Part shown: one piece after another, positions 17,949 through 28,221 of the stretch
How the letters are laid out: every line of letters starts with the position of its first letter
How positions within the stretch are numbered: position 1 is the first letter of the stretch
Assembly (NCBI RefSeq): GCF_003219815.1
Contig: NZ_QJVD01000003.1
Location: 62,001 to 126,000, forward strand
Origin: Arthrobacter livingstonensis
GTDB taxonomy: Bacteria; Actinomycetota; Actinomycetes; Actinomycetales; Micrococcaceae
DNA: 64,000 bases
Direction: 5' to 3'
The notes under the pieces: model-generated
Told to the model about the DNA's origin: nothing
What the model saw: only the letters and a program-made list of their open reading frames with translations
Database searches by the model: none
Translations under genes and position numbers: made by a program

Positions 17949-17985
17949 GGCCTTCGAGGCGCGGTCAACTCACCCTCACGCCCCC

Positions 17986-18015
17986 TTGTTTTCCTAATAC
18001 CGTTAGGCGGATAAT
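17986..18015 (+). promoter_or_regulatory. Promoter with TetR operator, leaderless transcript expected
   Basis: A -35-like TTGTTT (17986-17991) and -10-like GATAAT (18010-18015) are 18 bp apart. The palindrome CCTAATACCGTTAGG (17993-18007) fills the spacer. The ATG at 18021 is only 5 nt after the -10, so transcription would begin at the start codon. An operator between -35 and -10 is the classic place for TetR autorepression. Confidence 0.65.
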
Positions 18016-18020
18016 GTGGT

Positions 18021-18638
18021 ATGGAAACAGTCCAGGACCGCCGCAAGGTGCGCAGGGACGCCACCATCGCTGAGATCCTCGGCGCCGCCGTCGAACTGAT
18101 GGCCAGGGACGGGGTGGCGGGCATGTCGCTGTCGGCCGTGGCGCGCCGGGTGGGAATGCGCCCACCGTCGCTGTATGGGTACTTTTCGTCCAAGAACGCC
18201 CTGTACGATGCCCTCTTTGAACGGGGTGCCGCGGGCCTGCGGGATGCCGTGTTGGCGGCCGGCGCCAAACACCCGGATGACGCCCTGGCCGCCCTGCGTG
18301 CCGGGGCCAGGGCCTTCGTGGAGTGGTCGGTGGGGAACCCGGTGGCGGCGCAGCTGCTGAACTGGCGGCCCGTGCCCGGCTTTGAACCGTCGCCCCAGGC
18401 CTTCAAGCCCAGCCTGGAGGTGGTGTCGCTGCTTCGCGAGCGAATCCAGCTGGCCGTTTCGCGCAAGCAGTTGCGCGCTGCCGCCGCCACGGAGGACGGC
18501 ATGCTGCTGTTCACCACGGTGGTGGCCGGAGTGGTCTCACAACAATTGGCCAACGATCCGACGGGCAGGGGAGACGGGCGCTACGCACGCCTGGCCGAGC
18601 CCGCGGTGACACTGTGGCTGGAACATTACGTAACCTAA
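18021..18638 (+). CDS. TetR/AcrR-family transcriptional regulator
   Basis: 205 residues. The N-terminal helix-turn-helix (about 15-60) includes GVAGMSLSAVARRVGMRPPSLYGYFSSKNAL, whose key recognition part is PSLYGYFSSK. The ligand domain (about 80-195) has WSVGNPVAAQLLNW, the hallmark of the TetR C-terminal WHG-like subfamily. It starts a two-gene operon with the mycothiol-enzyme-family gene 9 bp downstream and probably represses it together with itself through the palindrome at 17993-18007. Confidence 0.93.
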   Translation: METVQDRRKVRRDATIAEILGAAVELMARDGVAGMSLSAVARRVGMRPPSLYGYFSSKNALYDALFERGAAGLRDAVLAAGAKHPDDALAALRAGARAFVEWSVGNPVAAQLLNWRPVPGFEPSPQAFKPSLEVVSLLRERIQLAVSRKQLRAAAATEDGMLLFTTVVAGVVSQQLANDPTGRGDGRYARLAEPAVTLWLEHYVT

Positions 18639-18647
18639 GAAGGAACC

Positions 18648-19487
18648 ATGCCCATTTCCGCCACGGCCATTCCGGCCGCCAAACGCGCCGACTCAGCCGC
18701 CCTCTACCTCACCGTCATGGCCGGCACCGCCGACTTCCTGGCCGCGTTGCCGGCCGGGCTGTGGGACGCCGCCACCGACTGTGCCGGATGGACCGTCCGG
18801 GACGTCGTCGGCCACCTGGTCGGGGCTCAGGAAGACATCCTCAGCGTCCGCTCCACGCTCCGCCACCGCCAAACCGGACGACGCCGGTACCCCAGCCTTT
18901 CGCCGTTGGACGCCGCAAACCAGGCGCAGGTCGACGACCATGCGGGGCAAACCACCACTGACCTCGTCGCCCTCTACCGGGCCAACGCGCCCAAGGTGGC
19001 GGCAAGGGTGGCGTCGTTTTCGCGGCTGATGGGCCGGATCTCTGTACAGGCGGACATGGCGCCGGGCGGGGCGGCGCTGCGGCTCGGATACCTCTACAAC
19101 GTGATCTACCTGCGGGATGCGTGGATGCACGGCATCGACCTGGCCCGGGCGACCGGACTGCCCCGGCCGGCCACGGATGCCGACGGGCCGATTCTCGAGC
19201 AGATCATGCGCGACGCCTCCGTGGAATGGGTTTCCCGGCGCGGCGCGTCCCGGGACGCGCCGCGCGGCACATCGCCCGTTTCGGCACACAGTCTCACGGT
19301 GGAACTGAGCGGCGAGATTTCCGGCGCGTGGCACCTGGGCGGGGAGGGCCCGCAGGCCCGGGTGTCCGGCGTCGGGCTTGAAACAGTCAGGGGACTCTCC
19401 GGGCGTACCCCCGATTCGGGCCTCATCTGCCTCGAGGGCGACCCCGACCAGGTGGGGCGGCTTGCTGCGCTCAGGATCCTGTTCTAA
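18648..19487 (+). CDS. Maleylpyruvate isomerase-family (DinB-like) mycothiol-dependent enzyme candidate
   Basis: 279 residues. N-terminal DinB-like four-helix bundle of the MDMPI_N family: AATDCAGWTVRDVVGHLVGAQ and, later, YLRDAWMHGIDLARATG. The His residues in GHLVG and WMHGID are the usual divalent-metal ligands. The C-terminal ~90 residues are a small SCP2-like domain. Family members use mycothiol in detoxification or in gentisate breakdown, but many have no defined substrate. AAGGAA lies just before the ATG. Its operon position behind a TetR gene suggests inducible detoxification. Confidence 0.82.
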   Translation: MPISATAIPAAKRADSAALYLTVMAGTADFLAALPAGLWDAATDCAGWTVRDVVGHLVGAQEDILSVRSTLRHRQTGRRRYPSLSPLDAANQAQVDDHAGQTTTDLVALYRANAPKVAARVASFSRLMGRISVQADMAPGGAALRLGYLYNVIYLRDAWMHGIDLARATGLPRPATDADGPILEQIMRDASVEWVSRRGASRDAPRGTSPVSAHSLTVELSGEISGAWHLGGEGPQARVSGVGLETVRGLSGRTPDSGLICLEGDPDQVGRLAALRILF

Positions 19488-19495
19488 CAAGCGGG

Positions 19496-20287
19496 TCAGG
19501 GGCGGTGGGCATAGATTTCCACGGGGGCCAGGAGGCCGGCGCGGAAGGCGTCCAACAGGTTGGCCAGGGCCGGCCCGGCCAGCCCCAGGGGGCCGCCGGA
19601 GTCGAGGGCGCGTTCGAGGAACTCGATGCCCTCGGCCAGGGTCTTGGCTTCCGAATCCACCTCGAGGCCGGCCTGGCCGAGCGCGTCGCTGTAAGCCAGT
19701 GGCGGCTGCGGGAAGGACGTCTCTGCGGAGGCAGCCCACGGCAGCGGATAGGTCTCCGTCCCGCCGCCCAGGAGCATGATGTCGTACACGGCCAGGATGC
19801 CTCCTGGCCGCAGGACGCGGCCGGCCTCGGCAAACATCCGGTCCTTGTCGCGAATGTTCATGCCCACATGGACCACGACGGCCGCGTCGAAGGAGGCGTC
19901 CGCCAAGGGGAGCTCCAGCGCACTGCCCTGGGTGAATTCCACGGATCCGGCCAGCCCGGTGCGCTGCGTGAGTTCCTTGGCGACGGCCACAAACTCCGGT
20001 GTCAGGTCCACCCCGTGGACCGTGGCACCGAATTCGCCAGCCAGATGCCGGGCCACGCCGCCCATGCCCGAACCAATGTCCAGGACCCGGGTTCCGGCGC
20101 CAATTCCGGCCCGCGCGGCAACCCGTGAGGTGGCGGCGGGGCCGCCAATGTGGAGCTGGTCGGCGCCGCGGAGGTCCGCCGAAGCAAAGTGATCCGGATC
20201 GCCTCCGGCGTTGCGCACCGCGGCCAGCAGCCGCTCCAGGACATCGCCACTGCCGTAATGTTCGGCCACCGACTCTTCGTAATCCAT
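19496..20287 (-). CDS. Class I SAM-dependent methyltransferase
   Basis: 263 residues from the ATG at 20287, chosen for GGAGG 5 nt upstream. The Rossmann SAM site is VLDIGSGMGGVARHLAGEFG (motif I), VHGVDLTPEF (motif II) and a later VLRPGGILAVYDIM (motif III/post). The GSGMGG form and HVGMNIRDK are typical of small-molecule methyltransferases related to sarcosine/sterol-type enzymes. The substrate is unknown. It converges with the mycothiol-enzyme gene, with only 8 bp between stops. Confidence 0.88.
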   Translation of the reverse strand: MDYEESVAEHYGSGDVLERLLAAVRNAGGDPDHFASADLRGADQLHIGGPAATSRVAARAGIGAGTRVLDIGSGMGGVARHLAGEFGATVHGVDLTPEFVAVAKELTQRTGLAGSVEFTQGSALELPLADASFDAAVVVHVGMNIRDKDRMFAEAGRVLRPGGILAVYDIMLLGGGTETYPLPWAASAETSFPQPPLAYSDALGQAGLEVDSEAKTLAEGIEFLERALDSGGPLGLAGPALANLLDAFRAGLLAPVEIYAHRP

Positions 20288-20389
20288 GACGCCTCCATAC
20301 AAATCGCAGGAACCCCGTGGTGACTGATCCTACTCCGGCCCGATACTGCCGGTAAGCGCCTCAACGCTCCCTCTCTTCGGGTGGCTTTT

Positions 20390-20425
20390 CCCCGACGCTC
20401 CTTCACCCATGTGAGAGCGTCGGGG
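20390..20425 (-). terminator. Hairpin downstream of the XPB helicase gene
   Basis: Arms CCCCGACGCTC (20390-20400) and GAGCGTCGGGG (20415-20425) are perfectly complementary with a 14-nt loop. They are followed on the minus strand by AAAA. It lies 27 bp after the helicase stop. Confidence 0.65.
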
Positions 20426-20451
20426 GGAAGTGCCACTGACGTGAGCGTCGG

Positions 20452-22110
20452 TCAGGGGGCGTCGATGATGCGGTAGGCGTACCCCTGCTCGGCGAGGAAC
20501 CGCTGGCGCTTGGCCGCGAAGTCCGCGTCGACGGTGTCCCGGGCCACCAGCGTGTAAAAGCGAGCGGTCCTGCCGTCGGCCTTGGGGCGCATGAGCCGCC
20601 CCAGCCGCTGTGCTTCCTCCTGCCGGGAGCCAAAGGACCCCGACACCTGGATCGCCACGGACGCCTCCGGCAGGTCGATGGAAAAGTTCGCCACCTTCGA
20701 CACCACCAGCGTGTGGATGACTCCGCGCCGGAACTCGTCGAAGAGCCGCTCACGTTCCTTCACGGACGTTTCGCCTTTGATCAGCGGGGCGCCCAGGCGT
20801 TCGGCGATCTCGTCCAGCTGGTCGATGTACTGGCCAATAACCAGGAGCTGTTCGCCGGCGTGGGTGGCCACGAGCCGTTCCACCACCTCGGACTTGCTCT
20901 CGCTCGAGGCACACAGGCGGTACTTGTCGGCGTCGTCCGCCATGGCGTAGGCCATGCGCTCGTCCCGCGGTAGGTCGATGCGCACCTCGACGCAATCGGC
21001 CGGGGCGATGTAGCCCTGGGCCTCAATGTCCTTCCACGGGGCGTCGTACCGCTTGGGCCCGATCAGGGAGAACACCTCGCCCTCGCGGCCGTCCTCGCGC
21101 ACCAACGTGGCTGTCAGCCCCAGCCGGCGACGCGCCTGCAGGTCCGCCGTCATGCGGAAGATGGGGGCCGGCAGGAGATGGACCTCGTCGTAGATGATCA
21201 ACCCCCAGTCGTTGCCATCCAGGAGCTCGAGGTGCGGATACAGCCCGCCGCGGCGCATGGTCAACACCTGGTACGTGGCGATCGTGACGGGCCGGACCTC
21301 CTTGACGGCGCCGGAATATTCGCCAATTTCCGCCTCCGTCAAGGAGGTGCGCTTGAGCAGCTCGGCCTTCCACTGCCGGGCCGAGAGGGTGTTGGTCACC
21401 AGGATCAGCGTGGTGGTGCCCGAGACGGCCATGGCCGCCGCGCCAACAATGGTTTTCCCGGCACCGCACGGCAAAACCACCACGCCGGAGCCGCCGGCCC
21501 AAAAGTTCTCCACGGCCAGGTTTTGATAGGGGCGCAACGACCACGCTCCGCTCTTGGGGGCCACCGCATCAGCATCCCCTGCCGTCAGCGCAATGGGGTG
21601 CGGCGTGCCGTCAACGTACCCGGCGAGGTCCTCCGCGGGCCAGCCGGCCTTGAGCAGCAGCTGCTTGAGCGCCCCGCGTTGCGAGGAGTGCACCACCACG
21701 GTCAGCGGGTCGATCCGCGGCCCCAGCAGAGGCCCGATCTTTTTGGCGTGGATCACCTCCTCCAGCACGGGGAAGTCGTTGGTGCGCATGACCAGCCCGT
21801 GGATCGGGTCCTTCTCCAGCCGCAGCCGCCCGTACCGGGCCATGACCTCCTCGATGTCGATCAGCAGCGGGTGCGGCACCGGAAACCGTGAGTACATCAG
21901 CAGCGTGTCCAGCACCTGCTCGGCGTCGAGCCCTGCCGCCCGGGCATTCCAGAGCCCCAGCGGCGTGATCCGGTAGCTGTGCATGTGCTCGGGGGCTCGT
22001 TCCAGCTCGGCAAACGCCGCAATCGCGTGGCGCGCCTCAGTGGCCTGCGGGTGGCCGGTCTCCAGCAGGATGGTCTTGTCGCTTTGGACAATCAACGGCC
22101 CGTCGTTCAT
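20452..22110 (-). CDS. DNA repair helicase XPB (superfamily 2)
   Basis: 552 residues. Order: N-terminal damage-recognition-like domain (about 1-190), helicase domain 1 with Q-motif region (LRPYQNLAVENFW), Walker A (PCGAGKT), DEVH box (IIYDEVH) and motif III (LTATLVREDGREGE), and helicase domain 2 with QRLGRLMRPK (motif VI). It matches the bacterial XPB found in actinobacteria, an ATP-dependent 3'-5' DNA helicase thought to act in repair. Its start overlaps the stop of the upstream helicase-associated gene by 4 bp, so the two are translationally coupled. Confidence 0.96.
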   Translation of the reverse strand: MNDGPLIVQSDKTILLETGHPQATEARHAIAAFAELERAPEHMHSYRITPLGLWNARAAGLDAEQVLDTLLMYSRFPVPHPLLIDIEEVMARYGRLRLEKDPIHGLVMRTNDFPVLEEVIHAKKIGPLLGPRIDPLTVVVHSSQRGALKQLLLKAGWPAEDLAGYVDGTPHPIALTAGDADAVAPKSGAWSLRPYQNLAVENFWAGGSGVVVLPCGAGKTIVGAAAMAVSGTTTLILVTNTLSARQWKAELLKRTSLTEAEIGEYSGAVKEVRPVTIATYQVLTMRRGGLYPHLELLDGNDWGLIIYDEVHLLPAPIFRMTADLQARRRLGLTATLVREDGREGEVFSLIGPKRYDAPWKDIEAQGYIAPADCVEVRIDLPRDERMAYAMADDADKYRLCASSESKSEVVERLVATHAGEQLLVIGQYIDQLDEIAERLGAPLIKGETSVKERERLFDEFRRGVIHTLVVSKVANFSIDLPEASVAIQVSGSFGSRQEEAQRLGRLMRPKADGRTARFYTLVARDTVDADFAAKRQRFLAEQGYAYRIIDAP

Positions 22111-24920
22111 GGTGTGCCTTTCTTGCCGGAACCATCAATCAATTCCACCTCCATGACCCGGTGGATGCTGAAAATCCGTTCGCTGGCACGGTCGGGGTCA
22201 AACGCGCGCACGCGCCCCTCCATCACGGTCACCGGGTGCAGCCGGAGCCGTTCGGGGCCGCCGTCGCTGCGCACGGTGGTCAGCCAGACGTCCGTCCCGG
22301 CCCGGATGGCCCGCTGCAACTGCTCTCGGACCAGCGCCGGGGCCGATTCCCCCAGGCCCGGACTCCATGCCGGGCGGCTGCGCAGCAGGTTAAGCTGCGC
22401 CGCGGCCAGACCAAGGGGAAGCCCGACGGCGTTGCCCCGCCGGGTCTCATCGGTCCCCGTCTCTTCGGGCCCCGTCTCTTCGGCTGCCAGCAGCCGGGCT
22501 GTCTCATACGGTGCCACGGCCTCGTGCTTTGCCGGGAGCGCGGCCCGCCGGGTGCCCCCGACAACCTCGTTGGGCTCCGGGGTCGAATCCGAGTCGGCAA
22601 GGGCGGGGGAGTGGCCGGCGTCGAGCATGCCCCGGGCAAGTTCTGCCGAAGTCAGCGTTGAGACGGCCACGGTGGGCGAGATGGCGGTCAGCCCCAGGTG
22701 GGCATCCATGTCACCGGCCAGCAGTTCCGCCAGGAGTTCGGGATTCTCCGTGCTGATGAACGCGGAGGCTGCTCCCACCGTGAACCGGCCGTGGCGTGCC
22801 GCTGCGTCCTGCACCAGGTATTCCAGCGGCTGCGGGACGGGCGTGACCGAATGCGTGGCGAGGAAGTTTAAGATGCCGGATGCCGTGCGGCCTGCGGCAA
22901 GGGCCCGCTGGATCGACGCGGGCGTGAAACGGAATACCCCGGCCGTGCCACTGCCTTCCGGCTCCGCGAGCAGCGACAGCTCCGCGGACAACGCGGGGGA
23001 GAGGAATCCTGGAGCCACGGCGGTGAGGTCGCCCTGGAGCAGGACATGCTCCACCGGTTCCGGCAGGGCTCCGGTGAGGAGGGCAAGTGCCGCATCCCAG
23101 TCCCTGTCGATCACGGCCAGGCCAAGGTCCGTCAGAGCGGCGGCGCCGGTCAGGCCCAGGATTTCCGCTTCGGCGAGAAACCCGGCCAGTGCGTTGGCAA
23201 CCCTCCGGGCGGGGCGCGGGTGGTGCCACGCGTAGTGCTCCAGAACCTGGCCGATGGTGGGTGCCGGGACCATGGACGCGAGGATTGCGGCTGCCTGGTC
23301 TGCCCCTGATACGCCCGCTCCATCCTGCCCCGCGATTGCCTGGCCCGTCCCCTCCTGGGAGGACCCTGCGGCAACGGTTGCCGGCACTGCTCCCTGGGTC
23401 AGGCTCAGGTGCAAAGCCGCCAGCACCTGCAGGGACGTGTTGCGCAGTGCGGGTGCATCCGCGCGGTTCGCCTCGCCGGCCAACACATTGACCGCCGGGG
23501 AGCCGGAGCCCACCAGCGACGGCATCCTCCCTGCGTCAAGCCAGGCGGATGTGAGCCACAGCCATTGTTCGGCGCGGTCGCGCGATCGCCAGGCCGACGC
23601 CGTGGCCCTCCACTGCGAGGTGTCTGGATCCAAGCTGATGAGCTTTGCCATGGCCGCGAGCTCAAGGTAAAAGTACGACTGTGCCATTTCAACGTCGAGG
23701 TCGCGTGCCAGGGTGCGTACGGAACGAACGCCGACCCCGCCGGCCCGCAGCGTGGCCAGTGGGGCATCTTCCACGGAGTCCAGCAGCCGGGCCATGGTGC
23801 GCAGCACCGAGGCGACGGCGCCCATGGACGCGTTGTCCCGCAGCGTTGCGCGGATGTGGGCGGCCGGCCGGGACGGCGACTCCGGAGCGAAGCTGGTGAT
23901 CACGCTGCCGTGACGCAGCAGGAGCCCCACTTCGCGGGGAAGCTCAACGTGGTCGTCGTCCAGCGGAATGAGCAGTCCCCGGCGCAACAGCCATTCGACG
24001 GCGCCGCCGGGATTGTGCCGGGCAGCGTTTTGGGACGCTGCCGCCGAGCTGACGCCCTCCCCACCTCCGGGGGCGGAGGCTGGGCTGAGGTCGCGGAGGG
24101 CGTGTCCCACCCGACCCATGGGGCCGGATTCAAACTTCGCCAGGAGCTCCGAGGTGCCTTCGGGGGCACCCTCGAGCAACAGCTCCGGGCCGGTGAACGA
24201 CGCAAGAAAGCGCTGCATTTCCGCAGCAGGATCGGTCCTCTGGCCGGGCACCGAGGGAGCGGGACCGGCCTGCTGGCCGGGCACCTCGGGAGCGGGACCG
24301 GCCTGCTGGCCGGTGGCGTCGGGACCCCCGTCGGTCCGCTGGCGGGCCAGTTCCCCGTCCGGCGGATTGCCGGCCGGTGGGGCCGCCCTTCCGGGCACTG
24401 ATCCGTGACCATGCCCCATTCTGGCGACAATCCCGGCCAGCCTGTCCCGGCAGCCCGGCAGGGCTTCGGCCAGTTCCACATAGTTGCGGCCCAGGCCGGC
24501 AGGATGTGCTCCCAACACTTCGCGCAGGGAGGTGACGGCAAGGAAGAGGCGGGGTCCGGCGTCGTCCGTGTCCGGAGGGTCCAGGGGCGCATGGAGCACC
24601 AGGGCCAGCTCATGCAGCTGGTCGAGAAGTGGCGCCACCTGCTCAACGGTGGCGCCGGCAACGGCGGACGCAATCCGGGCCGCGGTGGCGCCGGAATCGG
24701 GATCCGCCATGACAATCAGCGAGGTCAGGACCTGGAGCTGGGGCTGGTTCAGCAGGTCCAGGGCACGAGCCAAACCGGCCCGGCTGGACGCGCGGGTGGC
24801 GAGCGCGGCAAAGTCGGCCGCCGCGGGATCCATCAGCTCCGGACGCAGCGAAAGCAGCCGCAGCAGCGAGGAATCGGGCCGGGCAGCAAGGTCGGAGATC
24901 AAAAGCCGCAGGGTGGACAT
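22107..24920 (-). CDS. Helicase-associated domain protein, XPB partner
   Basis: 937 residues from the ATG at 24920 (MSTLRLLISDLAARPDSSLL); a longer frame to 25076 is unsupported. The middle and C-terminal parts carry the helicase-associated (Helicase_C_3/XPB-Ssl2 N-terminal-like) domain seen beside bacterial XPB. The N-terminal ~300 residues are winged-helix-like. A low-complexity linker (about 205-240) has near-duplicate GQQAGPAP-VP units, and other Ala/Gly-rich linkers occur around 300 and 480-500. No helicase motifs are visible. Coupling to the XPB gene through a 4-bp overlap suggests a stable complex. Confidence 0.85.
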   Translation of the reverse strand: MSTLRLLISDLAARPDSSLLRLLSLRPELMDPAAADFAALATRASSRAGLARALDLLNQPQLQVLTSLIVMADPDSGATAARIASAVAGATVEQVAPLLDQLHELALVLHAPLDPPDTDDAGPRLFLAVTSLREVLGAHPAGLGRNYVELAEALPGCRDRLAGIVARMGHGHGSVPGRAAPPAGNPPDGELARQRTDGGPDATGQQAGPAPEVPGQQAGPAPSVPGQRTDPAAEMQRFLASFTGPELLLEGAPEGTSELLAKFESGPMGRVGHALRDLSPASAPGGGEGVSSAAASQNAARHNPGGAVEWLLRRGLLIPLDDDHVELPREVGLLLRHGSVITSFAPESPSRPAAHIRATLRDNASMGAVASVLRTMARLLDSVEDAPLATLRAGGVGVRSVRTLARDLDVEMAQSYFYLELAAMAKLISLDPDTSQWRATASAWRSRDRAEQWLWLTSAWLDAGRMPSLVGSGSPAVNVLAGEANRADAPALRNTSLQVLAALHLSLTQGAVPATVAAGSSQEGTGQAIAGQDGAGVSGADQAAAILASMVPAPTIGQVLEHYAWHHPRPARRVANALAGFLAEAEILGLTGAAALTDLGLAVIDRDWDAALALLTGALPEPVEHVLLQGDLTAVAPGFLSPALSAELSLLAEPEGSGTAGVFRFTPASIQRALAAGRTASGILNFLATHSVTPVPQPLEYLVQDAAARHGRFTVGAASAFISTENPELLAELLAGDMDAHLGLTAISPTVAVSTLTSAELARGMLDAGHSPALADSDSTPEPNEVVGGTRRAALPAKHEAVAPYETARLLAAEETGPEETGTDETRRGNAVGLPLGLAAAQLNLLRSRPAWSPGLGESAPALVREQLQRAIRAGTDVWLTTVRSDGGPERLRLHPVTVMEGRVRAFDPDRASERIFSIHRVMEVELIDGSGKKGTP

Positions 24921-24955
24921 CAGCTCAACGCTACCGCCAAAAGCTGCCCGCTGCC

Positions 24956-25201
24956 CTACAATCGTCGGCGTCGGGAAACCGCGTGCAACACGCTGCCGCC
25001 CATCATCAGGAATGCAGCGGGCAGGCAGAGCATGGCAATCCAGTCGAAGCCAGTCCAGGGATCGCCCCCGGCCCACTTGGTCAGCAGCACAATGATCAGG
25101 GAGGCCAATGCGGCCAGTGCCAGCACAACGGCAGCCATGTTGAATGCCTGCCAGCCCCGGCCGGCCGCTGCTGGTGCTAAGTTGTGGATGCCCATGGTCA
25201 T
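24956..25201 (-). CDS. Small two-helix membrane protein
   Basis: 81 residues starting MTMGIHNLAPAAAGRG at 25201. Two hydrophobic segments (about 22-42 and 53-70) are joined by a loop with WAGGDPWTGFDW; the C-terminus is basic (SRRRRL). No family is recognised. No ribosome site is evident at 25201, so the transcript may be leaderless or the start may differ. It lies just upstream of the helicase-associated gene on the same strand and may be its operon leader. Confidence 0.6.
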   Translation of the reverse strand: MTMGIHNLAPAAAGRGWQAFNMAAVVLALAALASLIIVLLTKWAGGDPWTGFDWIAMLCLPAAFLMMGGSVLHAVSRRRRL

Positions 25202-25395
25202 AACGCTAACAGCGGACAGGTGTGGCACAAAGCGCACCGGGTGTTCGCCGACGCGGTAACCTTGAGATAAATAGGCCAGCACATCATGCGCCTGTTGGTA
25301 CCGGCTGCACATTTCACAGCCACCGGGTACGGCGGCCAACCCCCGCGCAGGCGTCAGGCGTGATTCCAACCAATGAAATATACGAGGTAAAGCAA

Positions 25396-25776
25396 GTGCC
25401 GATCGGCAAAGTGAAGTGGTACGACAACGAAAAGGGCTTCGGCATCCTGACGGCCGACGACGGCAAGGAAGTCTTTCTGCGCGCCAATGCCCTCGCGCCC
25501 GACGCCGGTGAGATCAAGCCCGGAATGCGCATGGAATTCGGAGTGGCCGACGGCCGCAAGGGTGCCCAGGCCATGGCCGCAAAGATCATGGACCGGGGCC
25601 CGTCCGTGGCCAAGGCCAAGCGCATGCCCGCCCGCGACCTCGCCCCGATCGTGCAGGACCTGGTGTCCTTGCTGGAGCGCTCCGTAGGATCCCTGACCAA
25701 CGGCAAGTACCCGGAAGGCGACGCGAGCAAGATTGCCGCCGCGTTGCGCAAGGTTGCCGACAACTTCGACGCATAG
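25396..25776 (+). CDS. Cold-shock domain protein with C-terminal extension
   Basis: 126 residues from the GTG at 25396. The first ~67 residues are a CspA-type OB fold: GKVKWYDNEKGFGILTADDG with RNP1 KGFGIL and an RNP2-like VFLRANAL in place of the usual VFVHFSAI. The extension (about 70-126) is helical and charged, with QDLVSLLERSVGSLTNG. This longer version is common in Micrococcaceae next to a DUF3027 gene, as here. It probably binds single-stranded RNA or DNA. The annotated frame upstream of 25396 lacks a start signal. Confidence 0.9.
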   Translation: MPIGKVKWYDNEKGFGILTADDGKEVFLRANALAPDAGEIKPGMRMEFGVADGRKGAQAMAAKIMDRGPSVAKAKRMPARDLAPIVQDLVSLLERSVGSLTNGKYPEGDASKIAAALRKVADNFDA

Positions 25777-25787
25777 TGGTGCCCGTC

Positions 25788-26318
25788 ATGACCGAACTTC
25801 CCACCGAATCCGCCGACTCTCCGGTGCCCGCTGAAACGGGGGCTGTTGCCTCGCGCCCGGGCGTGCCCGTTTGGCGGGTGGGCAAGCCGGATGCGTTTCT
25901 GGCCGAGTCCACCGACGTGGCCCGTTCAGCAGTGCGGGAGATTACGGCCGATGACAACATTGGTCCGCACGTGGCAGCGCGCAGCGAGGGTGTCCGGACG
26001 GTCACGCACCTCTTTGAATGCACCATGCCCGGTTACGTTGGCTGGCAGTGGTTCGCCACGCTGGCCCGCGTCTCCCGCTCCAAGGACGCAACGGTCAATG
26101 AGGTGGGGCTGCTGCCCACCAACGACTCTGTGCTGGCCCCGCCGTGGGTGCCGTGGGCCGAGCGTGTCCGCCCCGAGGATGCCAAGGCGGACGAGCAGGC
26201 CGACGCCGAGGTCGATCCCGCGGACGGCGATACCGCGGACGACGACACGATGGTCGAGCTTGTAGAGACCGGGGACGACGCCGGGCACCCGGCGGACGCT
26301 GACGAAGCCGAAGACTGA
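25788..26318 (+). CDS. DUF3027 domain-containing protein
   Basis: About 176 residues from the ATG at 25788; GTG codons at 25776 and 25779 overlap the previous stop and are alternatives. The core is KPDAFLAESTDVARSAVREI, HLFECTMPGYVGWQWFATLARV and NEVGLLPTNDSVLAPPWVPW, matching the actinobacterial DUF3027 family of unknown function. The C-terminal ~50 residues are very acidic (Asp/Glu/Ala). The tight spacing to the cold-shock gene suggests an operon and perhaps a shared role in RNA metabolism. Confidence 0.88.
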   Translation: MTELPTESADSPVPAETGAVASRPGVPVWRVGKPDAFLAESTDVARSAVREITADDNIGPHVAARSEGVRTVTHLFECTMPGYVGWQWFATLARVSRSKDATVNEVGLLPTNDSVLAPPWVPWAERVRPEDAKADEQADAEVDPADGDTADDDTMVELVETGDDAGHPADADEAED

Positions 26319-26341
26319 GCCGACCCGGACCTGCCGCCTTT

Positions 26342-26395
26342 CACTGGACAGTTGTGGCTGCTTTGACGCGTCAAAGCAGCCACAACTGTCCAGTG
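26342..26395 (+). terminator. 54-bp perfect palindrome after the DUF3027 gene
   Basis: The 27-nt halves are perfectly complementary around ACGCGT, with the core GTGGCTGCTTTGACG. It is 23 bp after the stop. It would form a very stable hairpin in the transcript. The core resembles the hairpin at 56720-56783. Confidence 0.85.
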
Positions 26396-26451
26396 GGCGC
26401 ATTCGTCGGGAGCCCTTGACGCCGGTGCCACCGCAAGACCATGCTTTGTCC

Positions 26452-26853
26452 ATGAACGAGTCGGCAGTGGATGTGGTGCGGCGTTTTTACGAGTCCGTCG
26501 CGGAGCAGGACCTGGCCAAGGCTGAGGCGTGCTTTGCCCCCGATGCCCTGTGGCATCTCCCCGGCAAGGGGCCGATTGCCGGCGACCACGTGGGATGGTC
26601 CGCCATCCGGGACGGGTTTCTGGCTAAGCTGGCGCCCCTGTCCGGTGGCACCTTCAGGGCGGAGCTGCTGGACGTCGCAGTGGGCGATCGTTACGTCGTG
26701 GCCATCCAGCATGCCACCGGGGATTTTGGCGGGCGGGTCCTGGACATCACCGGCTGCCAGTTGATGCGCGTGCAGGACGGGCTGATCCACGAGGTCCGCG
26801 GGCACTATTCGGACCAGGAACAGCTTGACGGGTTCTGGGCGGAACCTGCCTGA
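26452..26853 (+). CDS. SnoaL/NTF2-like protein
   Basis: 133 residues starting MNESAVDVVRRFYESVAEQD, a compact alpha+beta barrel of the NTF2 fold. Typical parts are CFAPDALWHLPGKGPIAGDHVG and the C-terminal LIHEVRGHYSDQEQLDGFWAE. Such proteins act as small isomerases, cyclases or binding proteins; no active-site signature allows a choice. It has no clear ribosome site. Flanked by the palindromic terminator and by serC on the other strand. Confidence 0.8.
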   Translation: MNESAVDVVRRFYESVAEQDLAKAEACFAPDALWHLPGKGPIAGDHVGWSAIRDGFLAKLAPLSGGTFRAELLDVAVGDRYVVAIQHATGDFGGRVLDITGCQLMRVQDGLIHEVRGHYSDQEQLDGFWAEPA

Positions 26854-26965
26854 CGCCTTCCGACGGCCGCAACTGCTCCGAGCCGGCAGGCAGAATATAC
26901 GGCGTTGGCCCCCTGGTGAGGTCTTGGTGCAGGTGCGGTTGCCTGGCAAAACCGCAGGTACAGCA

Positions 26966-26996
26966 AAGGTGGCTTCCGATGTCCGGGAGCCGCCTT
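26966..26996. terminator. Terminator hairpin between the NTF2-like gene and serC
   Basis: Arms AAGGTGGCTTCC and GGGAGCCGCCTT pair with two G-U positions and a 7-nt loop. It lies between two convergent gene ends and could serve both. Confidence 0.6.
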
Positions 26997-27018
26997 AGCT
27001 GTCACCTCGACGGGTGGG

Positions 27019-28221
<1,203 letters not shown>

